Source: Rhodocyclaceae bacterium
GTDB lineage: Bacteria; Pseudomonadota; Gammaproteobacteria; Burkholderiales; Rhodocyclaceae
Reading direction: 5' to 3'
Length of the DNA stretch: 64,000 bases
Assembly: GCA_030824275.1 (NCBI GenBank)
Contig: JAVBXY010000014.1
Coordinates: 24,095 to 88,094 of the forward strand
Shown one piece after another: positions 8,163 through 16,741 of the stretch (positions are counted from its first letter, which is position 1; each line of letters begins with the position of its first letter). Below the pieces are notes generated by a model. That model saw nothing but the letters and a program-made list of their open reading frames with translations, had not been told where the DNA came from and did no database searches. The translations under genes and the position numbers were made by a program.

Positions 8163-9017
8163 TCACTCCTCCACACCCAGCCTTTCATATTCAGAAATAA
8201 CCTGCGCCCCAAGCAGCAGGATGATGGCGGCGATTTCCATGGCGAAGAGCGCCACGACGGCAGTGGTCAGCGAGCCGTAGACGACGCTGGCCTTGGACAG
8301 CGTGGTGAAGTACCAGAGCAGCAGATGGCGTGCGATCTCCCACAGCGCGGCGGCAGCGATGCCGCCAATCAGCGCATCGCGGGGCCGTGTGCGGCCAACG
8401 GGGATGACGAAATAGAGCGCGGCGAGGATCAGGATTTCGGCGCCCAGGCCGAGCAGGTAGAGAAGTACGCCGGAGAGGCCGCGTAGCGACCAGTCGCGCC
8501 CTTGCAAATGCACGCTTTCCTGGCCGATGGCTTGCAGAATGGTGGCCGCGACCGTCACCGCCAGCAGCGCGGCGGCGAGCAGGAGGACGAAGCCGTAGGG
8601 GAGCACGGCGGACACCAGGAAGTGGCGCTTCTCGGTTACATGGCGATGGGCGAAGATCACGGCCATGGCCTTTTCGAGGACCGAGAAGGCCAGCGAGCTG
8701 AAGAACAGCATGGTCGCCAGCAGCACGGCGCCGATGGCGATGCGGTTGTCGAGGAAATCGGAGACGTCCGCCAGCACGGCGCGGGACTGGCTCGGCACCA
8801 GCCATTCCAGGTAGCGGCCGAGGGCGCCGAGAATTTCGGCTTGCTCGACCAGACGGGAAAGACCAATCACGGCGAGGATCAGCAAGGGCACCAGCGAGAG
8901 CAGCGCGTAGTAGGCAACGGCACCGGCCAGCAGCACACCCTGGTTATTGCCGAAGCCCTTGAGGGTGCGCCCGGCGAAGGCCACCGGGGCCAGCGTGAGT
9001 ATCTTGTCGAGATTCAT
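8163..9017 (-). CDS. YihY/BrkB-family inner-membrane protein
   Basis: The 284-residue polytopic protein has about six predicted membrane helices. The N-terminal motif LLAGAVAYYALLSLVPLLILAV is a hallmark of the YihY/BrkB (UPF0761) family. Later family segments are VIPVGRTRPRDALIGGIAAA and ALWEIARHLL. Its molecular role is unsettled: the former RNase BN annotation was wrong, and some members have been linked to virulence or to transport. It is transcribed toward the accessory block and away from the cobalamin operon. The length is normal and no odd features are seen. Confidence 0.88.
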   Translation of the reverse strand: MNLDKILTLAPVAFAGRTLKGFGNNQGVLLAGAVAYYALLSLVPLLILAVIGLSRLVEQAEILGALGRYLEWLVPSQSRAVLADVSDFLDNRIAIGAVLLATMLFFSSLAFSVLEKAMAVIFAHRHVTEKRHFLVSAVLPYGFVLLLAAALLAVTVAATILQAIGQESVHLQGRDWSLRGLSGVLLYLLGLGAEILILAALYFVIPVGRTRPRDALIGGIAAAALWEIARHLLLWYFTTLSKASVVYGSLTTAVVALFAMEIAAIILLLGAQVISEYERLGVEE

Positions 9018-9116
9018 CTTCGCGTTACGGGACGGTGTGGCCGTTCCCTACGAGTCCTTCGGAAGACGAATCATGCCGCAAGAATAGTGAAACCTCTGTC
9101 GCGATTCTGGCCGCTT

Positions 9117-9788
9117 TCAGTAGGCCGTCGCCGTGCCGCCAGCGCCGACTTTCCAGTGCTCTTCGAAAAGCACGTCTTCCAGCGGCAGGCGCGAGCCCCA
9201 GCCGCTGGTTTCGAGCAGCGGCGCGGCGGGAAAATCGGCCACCGGGCCGATGCAGAGGATGGCCACCGGACGGGCGCCGGCAGGCATGCCGAGTTGCGCG
9301 GCCAGGGCCGCCGGATCGAAGAAGGAGACCCAGCCGAGGCCGATGCCTTCGGCGCGGGCCAGCAGCCACATGTTCTGGATGGCGCAGGCGACGGAGGCAA
9401 GGTCCATCTCGGGCAGGGTGCGGCGGCCGAAGATGTGCGGCTCGCGCTCGGGCATCAGCGCCACCACCAGCACCTCGGCGGCTTCGCGGATGCCTTCGAC
9501 CTTGAGCTGGAGGAACTCGGCGGCGCGGCTGGGCAGTTGGGCGGCGGTGGCCTGGCGTTCGGCGTCGACGATGCGATAGAGGGCTTCGCGGTTCTCCGGC
9601 GCGGCGACGCGGACGAAGCGCCAGGGCTGCATGTAGCCGACCGAGGGTGCGTGATGGGCGGCAGCGATCAGGCGCTCGATCAGGCCGGCGGGCAGTGCAC
9701 CGGGAACGAAGTGACGCATGTCGCGGCGCTCGCGGATCACGCGCTCGATGGCGGCGATGTCGGCGTCGGGGTAGCGATGTTCGTTCAT
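9117..9788 (-). CDS. bluB: 5,6-dimethylbenzimidazole synthase
   Basis: BluB is an oxygen-dependent flavin-destroying enzyme that converts FMNH2 into DMB, the lower ligand of cobalamin. The 223-residue protein has the nitroreductase-like FMN fold and BluB-specific segments near the N-terminus (RRDMRHFVPG, HHAPSVGYMQPWRFV) and in the middle (LPEMDLASVACAIQNMWLLA). It ends the cobalamin operon, its ATG overlapping the cobB stop by 4 nt. The last 11 residues ([11 protein letters not shown]) are encoded by a copy of the dispersed element, so the C-terminus has been remodelled relative to the usual ending near FEEHW. Confidence 0.92.
   Translation of the reverse strand: MNEHRYPDADIAAIERVIRERRDMRHFVPGALPAGLIERLIAAAHHAPSVGYMQPWRFVRVAAPENREALYRIVDAERQATAAQLPSRAAEFLQLKVEGIREAAEVLVVALMPEREPHIFGRRTLPEMDLASVACAIQNMWLLARAEGIGLGWVSFFDPAALAAQLGMPAGARPVAILCIGPVADFPAAPLLETSGWGSRLPLEDVLFEEHWKVGAGGTATAY
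9130..9153 (+). repeat. Dispersed 24-nt element in bluB
   Basis: This copy matches consensus except at three positions: TG for CT, and C for the last T. It is antisense to bluB, so the gene reads KVGAGGTA as the C-terminal tail. Confidence 0.8.
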
Positions 9789-11077
9789 GGCAGTAGCAGA
9801 CGCGCGGCCACTTCGGGATTCGACGGGAAGTAGTAGTGCATGTAGGAGGCGGTGAGCCGCCCCTGGCGATAGACGGCTTCGCTCTGGCGGCCATCCGGCT
9901 TTGTCGCATGCAGTAGCGGCGACAGCGGCGTTTCACTGCGCGAGTAGTGGAAGGTGTGGCCTTGCAGGCGGCCTTCGGGCAGGTCGACGGCGATCATGCC
10001 GAGACCGGCGAGCTTCTTCTGCATATGCGTGCTGCCGGGCAGCAGGCCGAAGCCGGCATGGTGTTCGCCATCGACGGTGTACAGCGACTCGAAACAGGCC
10101 ATCATGCCGCCGCATTCGGCGAGCAGGGGCTTGCCGGCAGCGACATGGGCGTGCAACGCGCTGGCCATGGCGGTGTTGGCGGCGAACTGTGGGCCGTGCA
10201 GTTCCGGGTAGCCGCCGGGCAGCCAGACGGCATCGCAATCGGGCAGCGCAGTGTCGGCCAGCGGCGAAAAGAACACGGTGTTCGCGCCGAGCGCCGTCAG
10301 GCATTCGAGATTGGCCGGGTAGAGAAAACAGAAGGCGGCATCGCGGGCGACGGCGATGGTCTTGCCGGCGAGAAGTCGTTCAAAAGTCGGCGCTGGCGAG
10401 ACGGCGCTATTGTCGAAATTGACGGCGGGTGGCAGCGCGGCGGCGGCCGTGGTGCTCAGCGCATTCGCCATGCGTTCGATGCGGGCGTCGAGGTCGGCGA
10501 TCTCGGCGGCGGGTAGAAGGCCGAGATGACGTTCGGGCAACGCGGCATCCACATCGCGGGGCAGGGCGCCTTGCCAGGTGATGTCGTCGGGTAGCGTGTC
10601 GCGGCAAAGCTGGGCGTGGTACTCGCTGCCGACCCGGTTGGCGAGCACGGCGCTGATCGGCGCGCCATCGCGATAATTTTTCAAACCCCAGGCGACGGCG
10701 CCGAAGCTGCCGGCCATGGCGCTGGCATCGAGTACCAGCAGGATGGGCACGCCGAGGCGGCGGGCGAGTTCGGCGGCCGAGGGTTCGCCGTCGTTGAGGC
10801 CCATCACGCCTTCGATCAGGATCAGGTCGGACTCGGCGGAGGCGCGGGCCAGGCGCCAGCGCCCGTCGGCCTCGCCGCACATGCGGAAGTCGATGTTCTC
10901 GCAGCGCTGGCCCGAGGCCATGGCGTGGATCTGTGGATCGAGGAAATCCGGCCCGCACTTGAAGACGCGCACGCGGCGGCCCTGATTGCGATGCAGGCGG
11001 GCCAGCGCGGCGGTGACGGTGGTCTTGCCCTGACCCGAGGCCGGGGCGGCGATCAATAGCGCGGGGCAGCTCGGCAC
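9785..11077 (-). CDS. cobB: Cobyrinate a,c-diamide synthase
   Basis: This 430-residue enzyme amidates the a and c carboxylates of cobyrinic acid (or the hydrogenobyrinic form) using ATP and glutamine. The N-terminal P-loop is APASGQGKTTVTAAL (residues 11-25), followed by the dethiobiotin-synthetase-like ATPase domain (LILIEGVMGLNDG). The C-terminal class I GATase domain contains LLAECGGMMACFE with its nucleophilic cysteine. The two domains are joined around residues 225-232, where a copy of the dispersed element encodes AVSPAPTF. It lies one base after the cobO stop and overlaps bluB, which indicates translational coupling. Confidence 0.94.
   Translation of the reverse strand: MPSCPALLIAAPASGQGKTTVTAALARLHRNQGRRVRVFKCGPDFLDPQIHAMASGQRCENIDFRMCGEADGRWRLARASAESDLILIEGVMGLNDGEPSAAELARRLGVPILLVLDASAMAGSFGAVAWGLKNYRDGAPISAVLANRVGSEYHAQLCRDTLPDDITWQGALPRDVDAALPERHLGLLPAAEIADLDARIERMANALSTTAAAALPPAVNFDNSAVSPAPTFERLLAGKTIAVARDAAFCFLYPANLECLTALGANTVFFSPLADTALPDCDAVWLPGGYPELHGPQFAANTAMASALHAHVAAGKPLLAECGGMMACFESLYTVDGEHHAGFGLLPGSTHMQKKLAGLGMIAVDLPEGRLQGHTFHYSRSETPLSPLLHATKPDGRQSEAVYRQGRLTASYMHYYFPSNPEVAARLLLP
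10382..10405 (-). repeat. Dispersed 24-nt element in cobB (exact consensus)
   Basis: This is an exact copy of the consensus in the coding sense of cobB. It is read as AVSPAPTF in the linker between the ATPase and glutaminase domains. Confidence 0.9.
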
Positions 11078-11078
11078 C

Positions 11079-11699
11079 TCAGAACTCCATGCCCGGCATG
11101 GCCTTCACGCCGGCCTTGAAGGCGTGCTTGACCATGGCCATTTCAGTCACCGTGTCCGCCGCGTCGATCAACCCTTCCGGGGCGGCGCGGCCGGTGACGA
11201 TCACGTGCTGCATGGCCGGACGCGCGGCGAAGGCGACCAGCACATCGTCCAGCGGCAGCCATTGGTATTTGAAGGCGTAGGTCATTTCGTCGAGAACGAC
11301 GAGACCGATGGCCGGGTCTGCCAGATAGCCCTTGGCGATTTCCCAGGCGGCGCGGGCAGCGGCGGCATCGCGGCCGGCGTCCTGCGTCTCCCAGGTGAAG
11401 CCTTCGCCCATGACATGCCAGCGGATGCCCGGATGCTTGCCGAGCACGGCCTCTTCGCCGGTGTCGGTGCGGCTCTTGACGAACTGCACCACGGCGACTT
11501 GCAGGCCATGGCCCAGGGCCCGGGCGGCGACGCCAAACGCCGCGGACGACTTGCCCTTGCCGTTGCCGGTATTCACCAGCAGCACGCCGCGCGCCGTATC
11601 GGCAGCGCCGACTTTTTGATCGATGACTTCTTTCTTGCGCTGCATGCGCCCAACGTGACGGGCGTGGCGCTCCTCGCGTGTGCTCTGTTCGTCGCTCAT
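11079..11699 (-). CDS. cobO: Cob(I)yrinic acid a,c-diamide adenosyltransferase
   Basis: A CobA/CobO-type ATP:corrinoid adenosyltransferase of 206 residues, which adds the 5'-deoxyadenosyl group to cob(I)alamin or its precursors. The P-loop is NTGNGKGKSSAAFG (about 41-54), followed by VVQFVKSRTDTGEE and LDEMTYAFKYQWL. ATG 11699 is used because it overlaps the upstream btuF-like stop. The longer upstream frame is a shadow. Residues 29-36 (KVGAADTA) coincide with a dispersed-element copy at a position where family members carry a similar KIAAATEE-type stretch of equal length. Confidence 0.93.
   Translation of the reverse strand: MSDEQSTREERHARHVGRMQRKKEVIDQKVGAADTARGVLLVNTGNGKGKSSAAFGVAARALGHGLQVAVVQFVKSRTDTGEEAVLGKHPGIRWHVMGEGFTWETQDAGRDAAAARAAWEIAKGYLADPAIGLVVLDEMTYAFKYQWLPLDDVLVAFAARPAMQHVIVTGRAAPEGLIDAADTVTEMAMVKHAFKAGVKAMPGMEF
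11593..11616 (+). repeat. Dispersed 24-nt element in cobO
   Basis: It matches at 22 of 24 positions and is antisense to cobO, read as KVGAADTA just before the P-loop. As recalled from family sequences, homologues carry a stretch of equal length here, which argues for substitution rather than insertion. Confidence 0.75.
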
Positions 11700-12484
11700 G
11701 ATTTCAGTCCCGCCGTGAGTTCCCGGTAGCCCTGCGGCAGGGACGGTCCGGGGTGGAAGAAGTTTTCGCCCTTGAGGCTGACGATGCGCACCTTGACCGT
11801 GCCCAGCGCGGCGTTGCAGGCAAGGCTGGAGGCATGGCTGAGGGAGAACACGATGTCGGGCTTGAAGCGGGCGACCAGCGATGCGATGTCGGCGATCTCC
11901 TCGCCCTCGCGCAGGTGGCGGACGCGGGCCTTGTGGTCCAGCACGTTGAAGCCGGCCTTGACGAAGGCGTCGCCGATGTAGTGCTTGCGGCCGAAGGCGT
12001 AGGGCGAGCCGGAACAGGCGGACAGCACCAGCACCTTCTCGCCCTTGCCGCCCACCGCCTTTGCGGCGCTCTGCCACTCGCTGCGGAAGCGGCGCACCTG
12101 GGCATCGGCGTCCGCCACGCCACTGGCCCTGGCGAGGCTGCGCAAGACCTGCTCACTCTCGGCAATGGAACCGAAGCCGTCCAGGCGCAGGGTTTTCGTG
12201 CCCTTGGGCACCACCTTGGCGATGGTCTCCGGCGTGGTCCGGTCGGAAGTGACGAACAGTTGGGGGTTGAGGATGGCGATGACATCGGCGTCCGGATCGA
12301 TGACGCCGCCGGTTTTGGGCAGATCCTGTTTGTCGTAACGCGAGACGCCGACGATGCACTTGCCCTGACCAAGCCATTCGAGGGCGGCGGTGAGGTAGGG
12401 CGACTGGCTGACGATGCGGGGACAGGCTGCCTGGGCGCTGCTGGTGACAAAACAGGCGAGAAAGAACAGGAAACGGATTTTCAT
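11696..12484 (-). CDS. btuF: Periplasmic cobalamin-binding protein of the B12 ABC importer
   Basis: ATG 12484 opens a clear signal peptide (MKIRFLFFLACFVTSSAQA, residues 1-19), giving 262 residues. The mature protein begins with CPRIVSQSPYLTAALEWLG, the typical class III (BtuF/FhuD) binding-protein start. It continues with IVGVSRYD and DPDADVIAILNPQLFV. It would capture corrinoid from the outer-membrane receptor and present it to the BtuCD-like complex encoded just upstream. Lineage relatives also bind haem or siderophores, but the cobalamin riboswitch and the cobO-cobB-bluB neighbours favour B12. Confidence 0.85.
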   Translation of the reverse strand: MKIRFLFFLACFVTSSAQAACPRIVSQSPYLTAALEWLGQGKCIVGVSRYDKQDLPKTGGVIDPDADVIAILNPQLFVTSDRTTPETIAKVVPKGTKTLRLDGFGSIAESEQVLRSLARASGVADADAQVRRFRSEWQSAAKAVGGKGEKVLVLSACSGSPYAFGRKHYIGDAFVKAGFNVLDHKARVRHLREGEEIADIASLVARFKPDIVFSLSHASSLACNAALGTVKVRIVSLKGENFFHPGPSLPQGYRELTAGLKS

Positions 12485-12492
12485 GGGAAATC

Positions 12493-13272
12493 TCACAGGG
12501 GCAGGAAGCAGCGCTGGCCATCGACTTCGACCATGCGCAGGGGATGTTGGTAGAGCGCCGAGAGCCGCTCGGCGGTGAGCATCTCGGCGACGGCGCCGAC
12601 TTCGACACGGCCATCGCCGTGCACCAGCAGCACGCGCTCGCAATAGCGGGCGGCGAGGCCGGGATCGTGCATGACCATGGTCAGCGCCATGCCGGTTTCC
12701 CGCACGCGGCGCGTGAGCAGTTCCAGCACGGCGATCTGGTGGTTGAGGTCGAGGTGGGAGAGCGGTTCGTCGAGCAGGGCCAGGCGCGGCTGCTGGGTCA
12801 GCAGGGTGGCGACGGCGAGGCGCTGACGCTCGCCGCCGGACAGCGTATGCACGTCGCGGGCGGCAAAGCCGTCGAGGCCGACGGCCGACAATGCCTCGCG
12901 GGCGATGTCAGCATCGGCGGCGCTTTCCCAGGCCCAGCGTTCGAGCCAGGGATGGCGACCGATCAGGGCCGTCTCCAGCACGCTGGCGGGGAAGGCATCC
13001 AGCTGCTGCTGGAGCAGCACGCCGCGCAGTTGCGCAACGCGACGCGGCGGTATCTGTACCAACGCCTCGCCACACAACTCGACCGCGCCGGCCGCCGGCT
13101 CGCGCAGGCCAGCCAGGGTGTGCAGCAGAGTGGTCTTGCCGGCGCCGTTGCGGCCGAGGATGGCGAGGCGTTCACCGGCGGCGATTTGCAGATCGAGGCC
13201 GTCCACCACGGTGCGGCCACCGACAGCGACAGACAAGCCACGCGCGCGGAGGACATTCAAATGAACGCTCAT
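12493..13272 (-). CDS. btuD: ABC transporter ATP-binding protein, cobalamin importer
   Basis: The 259-residue ATPase has Walker A GRNGAGKTTL (about 40-49), Q-loop LLQQQLDAFPAS, signature LSGGERQRLAVA, Walker B LALLDEPLSHLD and H-loop VMHDPGLAARY. It is of the FecE/BtuD type that pairs with BtuC-like permeases. Its ATG overlaps the stop of the permease gene by 4 nt. Substrate specificity comes from the operon context rather than from the ATPase itself. Confidence 0.88.
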   Translation of the reverse strand: MSVHLNVLRARGLSVAVGGRTVVDGLDLQIAAGERLAILGRNGAGKTTLLHTLAGLREPAAGAVELCGEALVQIPPRRVAQLRGVLLQQQLDAFPASVLETALIGRHPWLERWAWESAADADIAREALSAVGLDGFAARDVHTLSGGERQRLAVATLLTQQPRLALLDEPLSHLDLNHQIAVLELLTRRVRETGMALTMVMHDPGLAARYCERVLLVHGDGRVEVGAVAEMLTAERLSALYQHPLRMVEVDGQRCFLPL

Positions 13273-14261
13273 CGCACACCCTCCTTCGCTTGCCGCGACA
13301 GCAGGTAGAGGAAGACCGGCACACCGAGCAGGGCGGTGAGCACGCCCACCGGCAACTGCTGCGGCGCCACCACAGTGCGCGCCAGGGTGTCGGCGACCAC
13401 CAGCAGCGAGCCGCCGGCGAGAGCAGCGGCGGGCAGCAGCACGCGCTGGTCATTGCCGATGGCGAGGCGTACCAGATGCGGCACGATGAGGCCGACGAAG
13501 CCGACGCTGCCGGTGGTGGTGACCGCCACCGCCGTGAGCAGCGAAGCCAGTACATACACAGCGCCGCGCAGGCCGCGCACGCTGACGCCGAGGGTGCGGG
13601 CGACGAGGTCGCCGCGCGCCAGCAGGTTGAGGTCACGCGACAGCGGCAGCGCCGCCGCCAGCCCCAGCGCCAGCACCGCCAGCGCCGGCCAGGGCGAGCC
13701 GGCGTGGGAGAGGTCGCCCATGAGCCAGAAAAGCATGCTGCGCAGCTTGTGCTCCGGCGCCACGGAAAGGATCAGCGCCACCGCCGCGCTACAACCGGCG
13801 GCGACGATGACACCGGTCAGCAGCAGGCGGGTCTGGGTCCAGCTGCCATCGCCACGCGCCAGGCCGAAGACGATCAGGATCGCACCGAAGGCCCCGGCGA
13901 AGGCGCCGCCATGCACGAAGAGCAGGGGCAATCCGAACAGCATGGCCGACAGCGCACCCACTGCCGCGCCGCCGGAAACGCCAAGCACATAGGGGTCAGC
14001 CAGCGGATTGCGCAGCAGCACCTGCATCAGCGCGCCGGCCAGGGCCAGCAGACCGCCGCAGGCAAAGGCGGCGAGCGCACGGGGCAGGCGCAGGCCGGTC
14101 ACCACTTCGCCGGCCATGCCTTGGTCATTGCCCATCAGCGAGGCCCAGACCTCCCCCGGCGCCACCGCATAGGAGCCGATCAGCAGCGCACCGACGATGC
14201 TGGCAAGCGCCAGCAGCAGCAGGACGGCGACAACCAGCAGGGCGCGGCGGCGGGTGGGCAT
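13269..14261 (-). CDS. btuC: FecCD/BtuC-family permease, cobalamin importer
   Basis: A 330-residue polytopic permease of the FecCD family, expected to have about ten membrane helices. Family segments are LRLPRALAAFACGGLLALAG, NPLADPYVLGVSGGAAVGA and GFVGLIVPHLVR, the last lying near the ATPase-coupling loop. It would dimerise and associate with the ATPase whose gene overlaps it. The start at ATG 14261 follows the btuB stop by 18 nt. As with its partners, cobalamin specificity is inferred from the riboswitch and biosynthetic neighbours. Confidence 0.88.
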   Translation of the reverse strand: MPTRRRALLVVAVLLLLALASIVGALLIGSYAVAPGEVWASLMGNDQGMAGEVVTGLRLPRALAAFACGGLLALAGALMQVLLRNPLADPYVLGVSGGAAVGALSAMLFGLPLLFVHGGAFAGAFGAILIVFGLARGDGSWTQTRLLLTGVIVAAGCSAAVALILSVAPEHKLRSMLFWLMGDLSHAGSPWPALAVLALGLAAALPLSRDLNLLARGDLVARTLGVSVRGLRGAVYVLASLLTAVAVTTTGSVGFVGLIVPHLVRLAIGNDQRVLLPAAALAGGSLLVVADTLARTVVAPQQLPVGVLTALLGVPVFLYLLSRQAKEGVR

Positions 14262-14279
14262 GGGCGGCTATTGTCGACC

Positions 14280-16127
14280 TTATTCCGGCGTGTAGCGCAG
14301 GCCGACGAAGACGGTGCGATCCGGCACGGCGTAGGCCCAGGCGTTTTCATAGACGCGGTCGAAGAGGTTGTTGATGCGGCCTTCGAAAGCCCAGTCCTTG
14401 GCGAGCTGATAGGCGGCGAACAGATTGGTCACCGAGTAACCGCCCATGGCCCGCGTCTGCGTGGTGGTGTCGTAGCGACGACCGATGGCAGTGATTTCGC
14501 CGCCGGCCTTCCACGGGCCCGGGGCATAGCTCAGCGCCAGCTTGAGCATCTCCGACGGGCGGCGTTGCAGGCGGTTGCCATTGGTCTCGTCCACCGGTCG
14601 CATCAGGTCGAGGGCGGCATCGGCGCGCCAGGGGGCAAGGCTGACGCCATAGGCGAGGCTGGTGCCGGTGATGCGTGCCTGACCGATATTGACGGCGACC
14701 GAACTCGGAATCATGTTCGTGATGCGATTGTCGAACAGGGTCAGCGCGGCCTGTTGGCCGCCGCGCTCCCAGTTCAGGCTGGCTTCCCGGTTGCGCGCTT
14801 CCTCGGGTTTCAGCGCAGCATTGCCGAAGCCGGGGAAATACAACTGGTTGAAACTGGGTGCCTTGAAGGCCGTGCCCATGGCCGCACGGACCTGCCATTC
14901 GGTGGCAAAACGGTAGCCGTAACCGAGGGAGCCGGTGCTGCGGCCGCCGAACTGGGAATTGTCGTCGTGACGCAGCGCGGCCTGCCAGCTATGGGCACCG
15001 ACACTGCCCTGGTAGCCGGCGATCAGGGAGCGCACGGTGCGATTCTTGACGGCATAGTTGGTGGTGCTGGTGACGGCCTGGTCGAGATTCTCGACGGCCA
15101 GCAACAGGCTGCCCACGGGCAGGCGCACATCGTGCTGCCAAGTCCATTGGGTCTGGGTGGTGGCGAACTGGGTACGAGCCGGGGCGAAATTGGTGGCGTT
15201 GTCTTCGCTCAGCCCCCAGCGCAGGGTCGAGGTCCAGTCTTCGCTCAGGCGATTGCGCAGATGCACGCCATACACCCGGCTCTTGTCCCGGTTGTAGGCA
15301 TCCACCAGCGCACCGCCGCCGTCGTAGGCATTGCGGCTGCTGGCCTCCAGCACGGTGGCGCCGACTTCGTGGCCAGCGGCAAGCTGGTAGGTGGCGCGAC
15401 CGGAGTAAGCGGTGTTGCGATAGCCGTCGGCATCGGCATTGGGCACCGAGGATGCGGTGATCCGATAGCGCACCGGGTCGGCAGCGACGCTGACGCCGCC
15501 GGTGCTGTAACTCGATGCGGCGAAGCTGTAGGACCAGGGTCCGCTGGCGCCGGAGACACCGGCCTGGGCTTCGGCAGTCCTGTGGGAGCCGATGCCGGCG
15601 TAGGCGTTCAGCTTCGCCGGTCCGGTGCCGCGCCGGGTGAACACCTGGATCACGCCACCGATGGCGTCGGAACCGTAGAGGCTGGAGGCCGGCCCGCGCA
15701 GGATTTCGATGCGCTCGATCTGCGACAGCGGCAGGTTGTGCAGCGACGGGGTACCGCCAGTGGCCGAGCCGAAGGGCACGCCATCCACCAATAGCAATGT
15801 GTGGCCATTTCCCGTGCCGCGCAGGAAGATACTGGTGTTCTTGCCAACGCCACCGTTGTCGATGACATGCAGACCGGGCTGGCGCGACAGCAGTTGCGGC
15901 AGCGTGGTCGGACCGGCTTCCTCGATCTCTTCACGGTCGATGACGGTGACGTCGGCGATGATGTCGTTGAGGCGGGTGGTCTGACGGGTGGCGGTAACCA
16001 CTACGGCAAAGGCCAGCGGGCCAGGGTCCTCGCCCGCATGAACGACGGATGTTGCCGACAGCACGGCAGGCATGACAAGTGAAGCAAGAATGGGGATGCG
16101 CATGGAATGCGCGCAGATGCGATGCAT
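14280..16127 (-). CDS. btuB: TonB-dependent cobalamin receptor
   Basis: An outer-membrane receptor of 615 residues. ATG 16127 follows a GGGAG ribosome-binding site and opens a signal peptide ending near SVVHA. A TonB box (VVVTATRQ) precedes the plug domain, which has LPQLLSRQPGLHV, NTSIFLRGTGNGHTLLLVDG and IEILRGPASSLYGSDAIGGV. The remaining ~450 residues form the barrel, and the C-terminus ends RTVFVGLRYTPE. BtuB moves B12 to the periplasm using TonB/PMF. The cobalamin riboswitch lies directly upstream, so expression should fall when B12 is plentiful. Confidence 0.9.
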   Translation of the reverse strand: MHRICAHSMRIPILASLVMPAVLSATSVVHAGEDPGPLAFAVVVTATRQTTRLNDIIADVTVIDREEIEEAGPTTLPQLLSRQPGLHVIDNGGVGKNTSIFLRGTGNGHTLLLVDGVPFGSATGGTPSLHNLPLSQIERIEILRGPASSLYGSDAIGGVIQVFTRRGTGPAKLNAYAGIGSHRTAEAQAGVSGASGPWSYSFAASSYSTGGVSVAADPVRYRITASSVPNADADGYRNTAYSGRATYQLAAGHEVGATVLEASSRNAYDGGGALVDAYNRDKSRVYGVHLRNRLSEDWTSTLRWGLSEDNATNFAPARTQFATTQTQWTWQHDVRLPVGSLLLAVENLDQAVTSTTNYAVKNRTVRSLIAGYQGSVGAHSWQAALRHDDNSQFGGRSTGSLGYGYRFATEWQVRAAMGTAFKAPSFNQLYFPGFGNAALKPEEARNREASLNWERGGQQAALTLFDNRITNMIPSSVAVNIGQARITGTSLAYGVSLAPWRADAALDLMRPVDETNGNRLQRRPSEMLKLALSYAPGPWKAGGEITAIGRRYDTTTQTRAMGGYSVTNLFAAYQLAKDWAFEGRINNLFDRVYENAWAYAVPDRTVFVGLRYTPE

Positions 16128-16244
16128 GGAAACTCCCTTCGCGGCCAGCGTCCCCGCAGGCCAGTACGGTGCGTAAAACGAAAGCGAGGGGAAAGGGAGT
16201 GGACGCGGACTAACGCGCACTGCTTCCCCGCAGCGCTTTCGACG

Positions 16245-16430
16245 TATGTCCGTGGCCGGTCTCCGGGCTCGGAAGTCTTAGCGCATCGCCTTCCCGGATT
16301 TCTCCAGTGGCTCCCAGCGGACTGGGTGATGTGCTCGCACTTCCTTACCGTTGCGGGGGCAGCCGAGGCATTGCGCGCCGGATTGCATGGCACGCGCACC
16401 TCGTTCCCGTTTCATCCCTATGCGATACAT
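16245..16430 (-). promoter_or_regulatory. Cobalamin riboswitch
   Basis: The minus strand contains the classical B12-element landmarks in order: GGGAAC followed by GGTGCG, then CGGCTGCCCCCGCAACGGTAAG-type sequence (around 16335-16360), GCCACTGG, GGGAAGGCG and finally GAGACCGGCC near 16256-16265. It ends about 120 bases before the btuB start codon, leaving room for an expression platform that controls SD access or termination. The exact ends are approximate. Confidence 0.93.
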
Positions 16431-16546
16431 CCGAGGGACACCGCGAACAAGTGGCGGATTTTAGCCGAAAGCGCTGGTGCCCATGGCGGATTGCGGATGG
16501 CGGCCTTGGCTTGACCGGATTGGGCTTTTCGCTGAAACTGCGCGCC

Positions 16547-16741
16547 ATGAGTGTTTCCCTCGATTCCCTTGAACGCAAGGTCGTGCAAATGCTGTCGGTA
16601 TGCGACAGCCTGCGCGCCGAGAACGAGGCCCTGCGCCTGCGCGTCGCCAGCCTCGATGCCGAAAAGGCCACGCTGACCGCGAAGATCGACACCACCGCAG
16701 CGCGCCTCGAAACCCTGATGGCCGGACTACCTGAAGAATGA
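16547..16741 (+). CDS. Small coiled-coil protein, TIGR02449/ZapB-like
   Basis: A 64-residue, almost wholly helical protein with heptad-like spacing (LDSLERKVVQML, LRAENEALRLRVASLDAEK). Short coiled-coil proteins of this type lie immediately before zapA in many beta- and gammaproteobacteria and are annotated as TIGR02449 or ZapB-like. The coding region overlaps zapA by 4 nt (ATGA). A role in Z-ring assembly is likely from context but not shown by sequence. ATG 16547 is chosen because the upstream in-frame stretch runs into the riboswitch region. Confidence 0.75.
   Translation: MSVSLDSLERKVVQMLSVCDSLRAENEALRLRVASLDAEKATLTAKIDTTAARLETLMAGLPEE

Noticed and set aside
12588..12607. Possible element copy in btuD (GGCGCCGACTTCG)
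   Set aside because: Core incomplete and no left part. The coding sequence around it is normal for the ABC family.
12891..15794. A 967-codon open frame antisense to the cobalamin transport genes
   Set aside because: It is a GC-bias shadow: the composition is full of arginine, glutamine, alanine and glycine with no domain, and the opposite strand encodes clear BtuB, BtuC and BtuD proteins.
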